Assembly: GCA_938049125.1 (NCBI GenBank)
Contig: CALICR010000227.1
Location: 1-11,782, forward strand
Origin: an uncultured Clostridia bacterium
GTDB taxonomy: Bacteria > Bacillota > Clostridia > Oscillospirales > Oscillospiraceae
Length of the DNA stretch: 11,782 nucleotides
Direction: 5' to 3'
This document shows positions 1 to 5,105 of the stretch, in pieces. Numbering within the stretch: the first letter of the stretch is position 1; the number at the start of each line of letters is the position of its first letter. The notes below the pieces were generated by a model, which worked only from the letters and a program-made list of their open reading frames with translations, searched no databases and was not told the DNA's origin. The position numbers and the translations under genes are program-made.

Positions 1-189
1 GCGCAGGATCGAGGCGGTCATGGCGGCGGTGCTGCCCTTGCCGTTGGTCCCGGCGATGTGCACGAAGCGGAGGTACTGCTCCGGATTGCCCATCCGGCGC
101 AGCAGCTCCCGGGTGCGGCCCAGGCCCGGAATGCTCCCCTTCCAGCAGACCGAGTGGATATACGCGATGGCTTCCTGTGCGTTCATCAT
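1..189 (-). CDS. folC: folC N-terminus, folylpolyglutamate/dihydrofolate synthase (partial)
   Basis: Folylpolyglutamate synthase adds glutamates to THF and keeps it inside the cell; many bacterial versions also make dihydrofolate. Only the first 63 codons are here; the gene runs off the left edge. The translation shows the FolC nucleotide-binding loop GTNGKGS at residues 47-53, preceded by the family's VHIAG strand. The start is one of two adjacent ATGs (base 189 or 186), with an AGGAAGGG ribosome binding site just upstream. It lies 43 bases after the stop of the upstream S-component gene on the same strand, so it is probably the third gene of the riboswitch-controlled folate operon. Identification is secure from the loop and context; FolC versus MurC-type ligases is settled by the GTNGKGS form and the folate neighbours. 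Confidence 0.9.
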   Translation of the reverse strand, partial: MMNAQEAIAYIHSVCWKGSIPGLGRTRELLRRMGNPEQYLRFVHIAGTNGKGSTAAMTASILR

Positions 190-232
190 AAATGACCCTT
201 CCTTTCGTGTCACGGGCCGGTCTTGGCGGCGG

Positions 233-829
233 TCAGCCGTGGGCGGCGGGCGCGGCCTTGACGGCCGTGATGAGGTGCGCCCGGCGCAGGGCGGCGAGGA
301 CCGGGATGGCGAGGACCGCGGTCAGCAGCGAGGAGACCACGTTGGACACGATCCGGACCCCGGCCACGCCGAAGATCAGCGCGTAGCTGTAGTAGCCGTA
401 AATTTTGGAGTCGATGTAGTAAGCGCCGGTGTTGCCGAGGCTCGTGACCACGGCGGCGAGGGCGCAGACGACGAAGTAGACCCAGGGCCGCTTCTCGCCG
501 AGCAGCGTGTCCACGGACATGGAGCCCTTCAGACCGCGGACGGCAAAGCCGACGATGAGGCCGCGCAGGGCCGGGGCCAGCATCCACAGCACCGTGGTGG
601 GCGTCAGCCCGTAGCGGAGCATCTGGGACAGGAATTCGCCGAGGAACGGAACCAGGAATCCGTCCACGGGTCCGAACACCATGGCCGCGAGGACCACGGG
701 CAGGGAATTGAAGGTGATCTTCACCCCGGCGATCTCGACGGAGAGCACCGCCAGCGCGAAGTAAACGGCGATGAGCACGGCGTCCGTGGCCAGCCGCTTG
801 ACGGGGAAGGCGCGCTTCCGATCAGACAT
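233..829 (-). CDS. ECF transporter S component, FolT-like, vitamin uptake
   Basis: A 198-residue integral membrane protein, the size of ECF (energy-coupling factor) substrate-binding subunits, which bind a vitamin and hand it to a shared EcfA-A'-T module. Hydrophobic stretches lie roughly at residues 13-31, 40-58, 78-97, 116-134 and 148-183. The pattern of a short first helix, an FGP turn (52-54) and a glycine-rich second half resembles the FolT/PanT/QueT group. The start ATG at 829 has a GGGAGG ribosome binding site 8 bases upstream and overlaps the end of folT by 8 bases (ATGTCTGA), so the two are probably translationally coupled. No ATPase or T component is nearby. Its substrate cannot be read from sequence: folate or a folate precursor is the contextual guess because folT precedes it and folC follows it. 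Confidence 0.8.
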   Translation of the reverse strand: MSDRKRAFPVKRLATDAVLIAVYFALAVLSVEIAGVKITFNSLPVVLAAMVFGPVDGFLVPFLGEFLSQMLRYGLTPTTVLWMLAPALRGLIVGFAVRGLKGSMSVDTLLGEKRPWVYFVVCALAAVVTSLGNTGAYYIDSKIYGYYSYALIFGVAGVRIVSNVVSSLLTAVLAIPVLAALRRAHLITAVKAAPAAHG

Positions 830-1433
830 TTCCGGAACCTCCCTTCTGCCTGGCCTTCGGCGGCCAGATCCCGGCGCGGTCGAAGACCCGGCTGCGGAAC
901 AGCAGCTGGCAGAGCACCACGTCGATGACCCAGGTGATGGCGAACTGGATGCTCCGGGCGGTCAGCTTCGTGAGGAAGAAGGCCATGCGGGCGTCCGGAT
1001 CGGCATAGATGAGGGCCAGCGAGAAGCTCTGGTACAGGATGGAGCCGAGGAGGATGGCGGGCAGGAAGGCCAGCGCCAGCCGCGGCACCGAGACCTTCCT
1101 GGCGAGCCAGGGCCGGAACAGGCCCGCGCAGACGCCGTAGAGGATGGGCGGGATGCAGAAAATGGGATTGTAGCCGTAGCCGGAGAAGAGACAGCCCACG
1201 AGGTCGGCGGTGAAGCCGACAAGGCCGCCGGCGAGGGGCCCGAAGAGGGCGCCGGACAGGAAGATGGGCACGGCCTCGATGGAGAAGCGCGTCGTGGCGT
1301 TGGGCATGGGGACGATGAGCCGGGCGAAGACGACGCTGAGCGCCGCCAGCAGGGCGCAGCAGGCGAGGGCCTTCGTGGTCATGCTGCGGGCGGATTTTAC
1401 CGGGACCGCGGCGGACGGGGTGCTTTTCGACAT
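822..1433 (-). CDS. folT: FolT, folate-specific S component of ECF transporter
   Basis: A 203-residue, very hydrophobic protein that should capture folate at the cell membrane for uptake through the shared ECF module. It resembles the FolT family: an early RF-x-IEAVPIFLSG stretch (49-61), the FGPLAGG turn (64-70), a DLVGCLFSGYGYNP segment (77-90) between helices, and further helices near 117-143 and 162-180. The short N-terminal segment before the first helix (about 20 residues) is polar and basic. The ATG at 1433 is preceded at 8 bases by a perfect AGGAGG, which can be masked by a hairpin, and further upstream by a THF riboswitch. That regulation supports folate as the substrate. It is the first gene of a minus-strand operon folT, second S component, folC. 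Confidence 0.88.
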   Translation of the reverse strand: MSKSTPSAAVPVKSARSMTTKALACCALLAALSVVFARLIVPMPNATTRFSIEAVPIFLSGALFGPLAGGLVGFTADLVGCLFSGYGYNPIFCIPPILYGVCAGLFRPWLARKVSVPRLALAFLPAILLGSILYQSFSLALIYADPDARMAFFLTKLTARSIQFAITWVIDVVLCQLLFRSRVFDRAGIWPPKARQKGGSGNV

Positions 1434-1441
1434 AAAAAATG

Positions 1442-1466
1442 CCTCCTAATAAAAATTGGGAGGAGG
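1442..1466 (-). promoter_or_regulatory. hairpin masking the folT ribosome binding site
   Basis: On the minus strand CCTCCT (1466-1461) can pair with AGGAGG (1447-1442), which is the folT ribosome binding site, leaving a 13-base AU-rich loop. When it forms, translation of folT should be blocked. The adjoining CAACCTCC (1469-1462) is also perfectly complementary to GGAGGTTG inside the riboswitch aptamer (1601-1594), giving a possible competing structure. The pairings are visible in sequence; the switching role is inferred. Confidence 0.65.
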
Positions 1467-1543
1467 TTGGGGTGGATATTCGATTGTCGCGCCAACATGA
1501 GCTCTTACAGGCAGCGCCCACCAGGCGTGGGAAAACTCTGTGC

Positions 1544-1638
1544 GGTAGCGGATGCGGAATAACATCGCGGAGCGGCGCTCCTTCGCCCGGCGGCAACCTC
1601 CCATCCGTCCGGTACTTAACGCGTTATCCCTACTCATG
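1544..1638 (-). promoter_or_regulatory. THF riboswitch (class I), aptamer
   Basis: An RNA sensor of tetrahydrofolate in the folT leader. Read on the minus strand it has the landmarks of the THF-I aptamer in order: AGTAG, then GATAAC pairing with GTTATT, the highly conserved GCGTTAAGT, a hairpin with a CCGG/CCGG base and a GGATGGG-containing loop, a CGAAGGAG segment, and the 3' GCATCCGCT block. GGATG of the hairpin loop (1606-1602) can form the characteristic pseudoknot with CATCC near 1554-1550. The short closing helix P1 is not clear; flanking sequence offers a larger helix instead. High THF is expected to shut off folT. Assigned by motif recall, so a covariance-model check would settle it. 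Confidence 0.9.
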
Positions 1639-1660
1639 CAACGTTGGCGTGCGCATGGGG

Positions 1661-1684
1661 CGGGGGAGTAAGGGAAGTCCCCCG
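1661..1684 (-). promoter_or_regulatory. 5'-end hairpin of the folT leader
   Basis: CGGGGGA (1684-1678) and TCCCCCG (1667-1661) form a perfect 7-bp stem with a 10-base loop. The predicted transcription start is near 1686, so this hairpin would sit at the very 5' end of the mRNA, a place where such stems commonly protect against decay. No T-run follows, so it is not a terminator. Confidence 0.5.
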
Positions 1685-1692
1685 TCGCCTCT

Positions 1693-1720
1693 ATCATAGC
1701 GCGATTTTTCAAAATAGCAA
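1693..1720 (-). promoter_or_regulatory. promoter of the folT operon
   Basis: Minus-strand -35 TTGCTA (1720-1715) and -10 TATGAT (1698-1693) separated by 16 bases, matching the vegetative sigma consensus at 4/6 and 5/6. The region is AT-rich against a GC-rich background and lies about 55 bases before the riboswitch. The leader to the folT start would be about 250 nt. Confidence 0.6.
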
Positions 1721-1770
1721 GAGGGAATTTCAAAAAACAGGAAAAATTTATCGATTGGCAGGATGAAGAA

Positions 1771-1806
1771 AATTTTTCAAAAGAAACCGCCGTTTCCGGC
1801 GGCTTC
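1771..1806 (-). terminator. intrinsic terminator after the csoR-like gene
   Basis: On the minus strand GAAGCCGCCG and CGGCGGTTTC form a 10-bp stem (one G-U pair) closed by a GAAA tetraloop, followed by TTTTGAAAAATTTT. It begins 7 bases after the stop codon of the csoR-like gene and separates it from the folT promoter. Confidence 0.85.
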
Positions 1807-1813
1807 CGACCCA

Positions 1814-2218
1814 TTATTTTACAAATTTCTCGATGGCAGCCACGAGCTCGTCGATGGTCTGCTGGTCGCCCTGCTCCACGGCGTCCACGATGCAGTGGCG
1901 CAGATGGTCCTCGAGGATGACCTTGCCCGTGCTGGTCAGCGCCGAGCGCACCGCCGAGAGCTGGATGAGGACCTCGCTGCAATCGACGCCGTCCTCCACC
2001 ATCTTCTTCACCTTCTCGAGGTGCCCGATGGCCCGGCTGAGCCGGTTGATGACGGCCCGCTGGTTCTCGTGGGTGTGGGTGTGCCCGCCGTGGGTATGGC
2101 CGTGCGCATGGTCATGGTCATGGTTATGGTCGTGGGGATGGTCATGGTCGTGGGGATGACTGTGGACCGTCCCGTCCGCGTGGACGTGGGGCACAAATTC
2201 TTTCTTTTCTTCCGCCAT
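1814..2218 (-). CDS. CsoR/RcnR-family metal-sensing repressor with His-rich tail
   Basis: A 134-residue DNA-binding repressor of the all-helical CsoR/RcnR/FrmR family, which releases DNA on binding a metal or other effector. Residues 51-134 are the family domain (from ENQRAVINRLSRAIGHLEKV). The Cu(I)-type ligand set is present at C80, H105 and C109, with the same spacing (25 and 4) as in CsoR. Residues 11-50 are an extra segment holding 18 histidines in His-X-His runs, suited to loading or buffering a divalent metal. The start at 2218 is chosen because a GGAGG site lies 6 bases upstream; in-frame extension upstream enters the divergent promoter. The divergent neighbours are a histidine-rich protein and a CooT-like protein, so nickel is the contextual guess although the core ligands resemble copper sensors. 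The effector metal is unproven. Confidence 0.85.
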   Translation of the reverse strand: MAEEKKEFVPHVHADGTVHSHPHDHDHPHDHNHDHDHAHGHTHGGHTHTHENQRAVINRLSRAIGHLEKVKKMVEDGVDCSEVLIQLSAVRSALTSTGKVILEDHLRHCIVDAVEQGDQQTIDELVAAIEKFVK

Positions 2219-2265
2219 GGTGCACCTCCGGGAACTCCCAAAATGTTTCAATCGTATCCTCAAAA

Positions 2266-2294
2266 AATATAGCACAAATCGGAAAAAACTGCAA
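2266..2294 (-). promoter_or_regulatory. candidate promoter of the csoR-like gene
   Basis: Minus-strand TTGCAG (2294-2289), a 17-base spacer and TATATT (2271-2266). The -10 is good (5/6) and the -35 weak (3/6). It sits back to back with the strong plus-strand promoter, so a repressor bound between them could control both. Confidence 0.4.
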
Positions 2295-2305
2295 GCAGAG
2301 AATGC

Positions 2306-2334
2306 TTTACAAAAGGCCCGGGATTCAGTATAAT
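2306..2334 (+). promoter_or_regulatory. promoter of the His-rich/cooT operon
   Basis: TTTACA (2306-2311), a 17-base spacer and a perfect TATAAT (2329-2334): an almost ideal vegetative promoter. The spacer contains the palindrome CCCGGG (2317-2322), and a GCGGGC-G-GCCCGC inverted repeat lies downstream at 2359-2371. Both are candidate binding sites for the divergent CsoR-type repressor. Confidence 0.8.
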
Positions 2335-2398
2335 AAGAACGAATATTAGAAGCCATCCGCGGGCGGCCCGCCGCCCCGCAGAAAGGAAGGAGCCCATT

Positions 2399-2698
2399 AT
2401 GCACGAACACGGACATCACGATCACATTCACGAGCACGAGCACGACCATACCCACGAGCACGCCCACGCGTGCGGCGGAAACTGCGCCGCCTGCTCCGGC
2501 GACCCCAAGGCCGAGCTGACCGCCCTCATGAGCTATATGGTCAAGCACAACACCGCCCACTGCGCCGAGCTGGAGGGCCTGGCGAAGCAGCTTAAGACCC
2601 TCGGTCTCGACCAGGCCTACGAGCAGGTCATGCAGGCCGTCTCCGACTTCGAAAAGGGCAACCTGCGCCTCTCCACGGTGCTCGCCTCCATGCAGTAA
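2399..2698 (+). CDS. small His-rich metal-binding protein
   Basis: A 99-residue cytoplasmic protein (no signal peptide or membrane segment). The first 23 residues contain 12 histidines in His-X-His runs, followed by C25, C29 and C32; this is a likely nickel (or cobalt/zinc) binding tail. Residues 37-99 are predicted helical and include MVKHNTAHCAELEGLAKQL (47-65), where H50, H54 and C55 could also bind metal. I recall similar His-tailed helical proteins in Clostridia, sometimes mislabelled as cobalt transporters, but I know of no assigned function. The ribosome binding site AAGGAAGGAG lies 6 bases before the ATG. It is the first gene after a strong promoter and 20 bases before a cooT-like gene, which suggests nickel storage or delivery for CODH/ACS. 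Function is inferred. Confidence 0.75.
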   Translation: MHEHGHHDHIHEHEHDHTHEHAHACGGNCAACSGDPKAELTALMSYMVKHNTAHCAELEGLAKQLKTLGLDQAYEQVMQAVSDFEKGNLRLSTVLASMQ

Positions 2699-2718
2699 GC
2701 AAAGGAGCTGACTTTATT

Positions 2719-2913
2719 ATGTGTCTTTCTACCGTTTACAAGCAGACGAAGGAGCCGGGCAGCATCGTCATGAGCAACGTCCAGCGCATCGAGGACCGCG
2801 GCGGCACCATCCTCCTGACGGATATCATGGAGCGCCAGACCGCCGTCGAGGGCCGCATCGCCGTGGCCGACCTCGTGGAGGGCTACGTCGTCATCGAGCC
2901 CATGGCCTCCTGA
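2719..2913 (+). CDS. cooT: CooT-family nickel-binding protein
   Basis: A 64-residue protein beginning MCLSTVY. CooT of Rhodospirillum rubrum is a small dimeric Ni(II)-binding protein whose conserved Cys2, exposed after Met removal, is a metal ligand; it takes part in CO dehydrogenase maturation. Here C2 is present, and the rest is a compact beta-rich sequence (alternating hydrophobic strands such as GGTILLTDI at 28-36 and EGYVVIEP at 54-61), as in the family. The ATG has an AAGGAG site 9 bases upstream. The gene lies between the His-rich protein and a 75-residue unknown protein, just before cooC/acsF and the acs genes, which agrees with a role in nickel supply. The family call is good; the exact role in this organism is inferred. 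Confidence 0.82.
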   Translation: MCLSTVYKQTKEPGSIVMSNVQRIEDRGGTILLTDIMERQTAVEGRIAVADLVEGYVVIEPMAS

Positions 2914-2918
2914 CGGCC

Positions 2919-3146
2919 ATGGCGGAGTACGAGCTGGTCCGGGAGATCCCGAATCTCTGCCGCAACAACCAGATGCGGGACGTCTTCGTCTCCGAGGTGG
3001 AGACCGACGACCCCGCCGCCTGGGTCCGCGGCTTCGTGAAGGGGGACATCCGCAGCCTGACGAGCGAGACCCGCCCCGACGGCACCGTCGCCGTCTTCGT
3101 GGAGAGCGCCGGGCTGTTCCAAAAGTTCTTCTTCACGCCGATCTGA
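2919..3146 (+). CDS. small protein of unknown function in nickel operon
   Basis: A 75-residue protein I do not recognise. It starts at the ATG at 2919, five bases after the cooT stop; a ribosome binding site is not obvious, so it is probably translated by coupling to cooT. It has no signal peptide or membrane segment. It is mildly acidic and appears to mix alpha and beta: a helical start with PNLCRNNQMRDVFVSEVE (11-28), then strands ending in FQKFFFTPI (67-75). It has a single cysteine (C14). An in-frame upstream extension overlaps cooT and is unlikely. Its place as third gene of the His-rich/cooT operon suggests a part in metal handling or CODH/ACS maturation. The codon-third-position GC bias matches its neighbours, so it is likely a real gene. 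Confidence 0.7.
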   Translation: MAEYELVREIPNLCRNNQMRDVFVSEVETDDPAAWVRGFVKGDIRSLTSETRPDGTVAVFVESAGLFQKFFFTPI

Positions 3147-3206
3147 CAGTTTTCCACGCAAATTTGAGAGACTCTTACAAAATTTCAGGATACACACGGA
3201 ATTCTA

Positions 3207-3235
3207 TTGAAAAAAATGGATCCCTGTGCTATTCT
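3207..3235 (+). promoter_or_regulatory. promoter of cooC-acsD-acsCE
   Basis: TTGAAA (3207-3212), a 17-base spacer and TATTCT (3230-3235) in an AT-rich gap after the small-protein operon. The -35 matches 5/6 and the -10 4/6. The predicted leader is about 60 nt. No terminator is evident between 3146 and this site, so some read-through from the nickel operon is possible. Confidence 0.6.
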
Positions 3236-3254
3236 AGGCTTGTATGCATAGGAC

Positions 3255-3271
3255 GCCGCCGCAAGGGCGGC
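3255..3271 (+). promoter_or_regulatory. leader hairpin before cooC
   Basis: GCCGCC and GGCGGC form a 6-bp GC stem with a GCAAG loop, between the promoter and the cooC ribosome binding site. There is no T-run, so it is not a terminator; it may protect the 5' end of the mRNA. Confidence 0.35.
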
Positions 3272-3300
3272 TTCCCGTGCGCATTCAGAGAGGATACGCT

Positions 3301-4071
3301 ATGACGCATACCATCGCTGTGGCCGGTAAGGGCGGCGTCGGCAAGACGACGACCTGCGGCATGATCATCGACCGGCTGATCAAGGAGAAAAAGACGCCCA
3401 TTCTTGTGGTGGACGCCGATGCAAACTCCAACCTCAACGAGGTCCTCGGCGTCGAGGTCGATACGACCCTCGGCGACATCCGCGAGGAGATCGCCCACGC
3501 GGAGCTGGCCAAGGAGAATCCCATCCCGCCCGGCATGTCCAAGGCGGATTACATGGAGATGAAGTTCTCCCGCGCCCTCATCGAGGAGGACGACTACGAT
3601 ATGCTCGTCATGGGCCGGACCCAGGGCAAGGGCTGCTACTGCTTCGTCAACGGCCTGCTCAAGACCCAGCTCGACAAGTATATCGGCAATTACCGCTACA
3701 CCGTCATCGACAACGAGGCGGGTCTCGAGTACATCGCCCGCGGCACGCTGCCCCATGTGGACACGCTGCTGCTGGTGAGCGACTGCTCCCGCCGCGGCAT
3801 CCAGGCCGTGGCCCGCATCGCCGAGATGGTGGACGAGCTGGGCCTGAAGCCCGGCAAAATGGGCCTCATCGTCAACCGCGCGCCCAACGGCGTTCTCAAC
3901 GCCGGTGTGCAGGAGGAGATCGAGAAGCACGGCCTCACGCTCTTCGGCGTGCTGCCCCAGGACGAGACCGTGTACGAGTACGACTGCGAGGGCAAGCCCA
4001 GCTCGCAGGTGCCGGAGTCCGCGCCGGTGAAGCAGGCCCTCGCGGACATTATGAACCGCTTGAACCTGTGA
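3301..4071 (+). CDS. cooC: CooC/AcsF nickel-insertion ATPase
   Basis: A 256-residue P-loop ATPase of the MinD/ParA-like group that loads nickel into CO dehydrogenase (CooC) or acetyl-CoA synthase (AcsF). The deviant Walker A loop GKGGVGKTT is at 9-17, the second ATPase motif VVDADANSNL at 36-45, and the Cys-X-Cys metal site CYC at 112-114, the same numbering as in studied CooC proteins; each dimer would form one Ni/Zn site from two such pairs. The DNEAGLEYIARG segment (137-148) is also typical. The start at 3301 is chosen because it begins directly with the MTHTIAVAGKGG strand and has a GAGAGGA site; the earlier in-frame ATG at 3244 would add an unrelated tail and lies too near the promoter. 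CooC and AcsF cannot be separated by eye; adjacency to acsD with no CODH gene in the window slightly favours an ACS role. Confidence 0.9.
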   Translation: MTHTIAVAGKGGVGKTTTCGMIIDRLIKEKKTPILVVDADANSNLNEVLGVEVDTTLGDIREEIAHAELAKENPIPPGMSKADYMEMKFSRALIEEDDYDMLVMGRTQGKGCYCFVNGLLKTQLDKYIGNYRYTVIDNEAGLEYIARGTLPHVDTLLLVSDCSRRGIQAVARIAEMVDELGLKPGKMGLIVNRAPNGVLNAGVQEEIEKHGLTLFGVLPQDETVYEYDCEGKPSSQVPESAPVKQALADIMNRLNL

Positions 4072-4089
4072 TGTCGGGGGACGTCACAG
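4066..4089 (+). terminator. hairpin over the cooC stop, possible attenuator
   Basis: CTGTGATGTC and GACGTCACAG form a 10-bp stem (one G-U pair) with a GGGG loop, overlapping the cooC stop codon. Only TTC AAAG follows, so it is a poor terminator. It may stabilise or process the mRNA and set the cooC:acsD ratio. Confidence 0.35.
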
Positions 4090-4117
4090 TTCAAAGATAG
4101 AAGAAACCGTATATTAT
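4090..4117 (+). promoter_or_regulatory. weak candidate promoter before acsD
   Basis: TTCAAA (4090-4095), a 16-base spacer and TATTAT (4112-4117). The overlapping TATAGT at 4115-4120 is an alternative -10. The leader would be only about 13 nt to the AAGGGGGAT ribosome binding site. It could boost acs structural genes above cooC, but the match is modest. Confidence 0.3.
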
Positions 4118-4136
4118 AGTAAGGGGGATATGTTAC

Positions 4137-5084
4137 ATGTCTTTCGCACCTAAGGCTCAGGCCTTCAATGCCTCCATCAATGCCGTGACCATCGGCACCG
4201 GTGACAAGGCAGCAGTGCTCGGCGGCAACAATGTGATGCCGTTCTACACGTTCGATGCGCCCATGAAGAATAAGCCCAGGATCGGTGTCGAGATCGTTGA
4301 TACCGGTATGGAGACCTATTCCTTCGTGCCCGGCCTGGTGGAGTTCTACCAGGGCTGTGACGATGCGGTGGCCATGGCCAAGAAGGCCGCGGCCATCGAG
4401 GGCGTTTCCTTCCTCGTGCTCCACTTCGAGAGCGCGGACCCCAACGGCGAGAACACGCCCGTTGAGAAGTGCGTCGAGCTGGCCAAGGCCGTCTCCGACG
4501 CCGTGGACCTCCCGCTGGTCATCATGGGCTGCAAGAACGTCGAAAAGGACGCGGCCCTGTTCAACGCCGTCTCCGAGGCCCTCCAGGGCAAGAACATTGT
4601 GGTCCTCTCCGCCAAGGAGGAGAACTACAAGAACGTCGGTGCGTCCGCCGTCATGGCCTACAACCAGAAGGTCGGCGCCGAGTCCGCCGTCGACATCAAC
4701 CTCGCCAAGCAGCTCAACGTCCTGCTGAGCCAGCTGGGTATTCCGGATGACGCCATCGTCATGAACATCGGCTCCGCCGCCGCCGGCTACGGCTATGAGT
4801 ACGTGCTCTCCACGCTGGACCGCGTCCGCGCCGCCGCCCTGGCCCAGAGCGACACCCAGCTCCAGATGCCCATCGTCACCCCCATTTCCTCCGAGACCTG
4901 GGGCGTCAAGGAAGCCGTCATGCCCGAGTCCGATATGCCCGAGTGGGGCAACCAGGAGGAGCGCGGCATCGAGATGGAGATCACCACCGCCGCCGCCTGC
5001 CTGGCGTCCGGCTCTGACGCCGTCATTCTGAGACACCCCGCATCGATCGCCGCCATCGCGGCCTACATCGATGCGCTCGCCTAA
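4137..5084 (+). CDS. acsD: AcsD, corrinoid iron-sulfur protein small subunit
   Basis: The 315-residue small (beta) subunit of the corrinoid iron-sulfur protein, close to the roughly 320 residues of the Moorella protein. It is a TIM-barrel protein that pairs with the large subunit AcsC, helps hold the cobamide at the interface, and so takes part in carrying the methyl group from methyl-THF to acetyl-CoA synthase. Family landmarks include the early VLGGNNVMPFYTFDAPMKNK stretch, then PRIGVEIVDTG, VLHFESADPN, LPLVIMGCKNVEKD, VMNIGSAAAGYGYEY and the MPIVTPISSETWGVKEA loop. The start has a GGGGGAT site 8 bases upstream. It follows cooC by 65 bases and precedes acsC-acsE by 21 bases, consistent with one operon. 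No missing segment is seen. Confidence 0.93.
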   Translation: MSFAPKAQAFNASINAVTIGTGDKAAVLGGNNVMPFYTFDAPMKNKPRIGVEIVDTGMETYSFVPGLVEFYQGCDDAVAMAKKAAAIEGVSFLVLHFESADPNGENTPVEKCVELAKAVSDAVDLPLVIMGCKNVEKDAALFNAVSEALQGKNIVVLSAKEENYKNVGASAVMAYNQKVGAESAVDINLAKQLNVLLSQLGIPDDAIVMNIGSAAAGYGYEYVLSTLDRVRAAALAQSDTQLQMPIVTPISSETWGVKEAVMPESDMPEWGNQEERGIEMEITTAAACLASGSDAVILRHPASIAAIAAYIDALA

Positions 5085-5105
5085 GGCTGGAAGGAGGAAA
5101 TTACC

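Noticed and set aside
20..928. Plus-strand open frame of 302 codons over folC and the S-component genes
   Set aside because: Composition is that of an antisense shadow; the minus strand encodes FolC and membrane proteins with proper starts.
1814..2560. Extended 248-codon form of the csoR-like gene
   Set aside because: The extension runs through the divergent promoter and into the His-rich gene; the ATG at 2218 has a GGAGG site.
3147..3190. Terminator after the 75-residue protein gene
   Set aside because: The AT-rich palindromic bases near 3160-3185 give only a short stem with a one-base loop and no proper T-run.
3244..4071. Longer start for cooC at 3244
   Set aside because: It would add 19 residues unlike any CooC and place the start about 9 bases from the -10 box; the ATG at 3301 has a ribosome binding site and gives the conserved N-terminus.
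3696..5036. Open frame of 446 codons antisense to cooC and acsD
   Set aside because: Crosses two real genes on the other strand, low-complexity composition, no ribosome binding site or domain.
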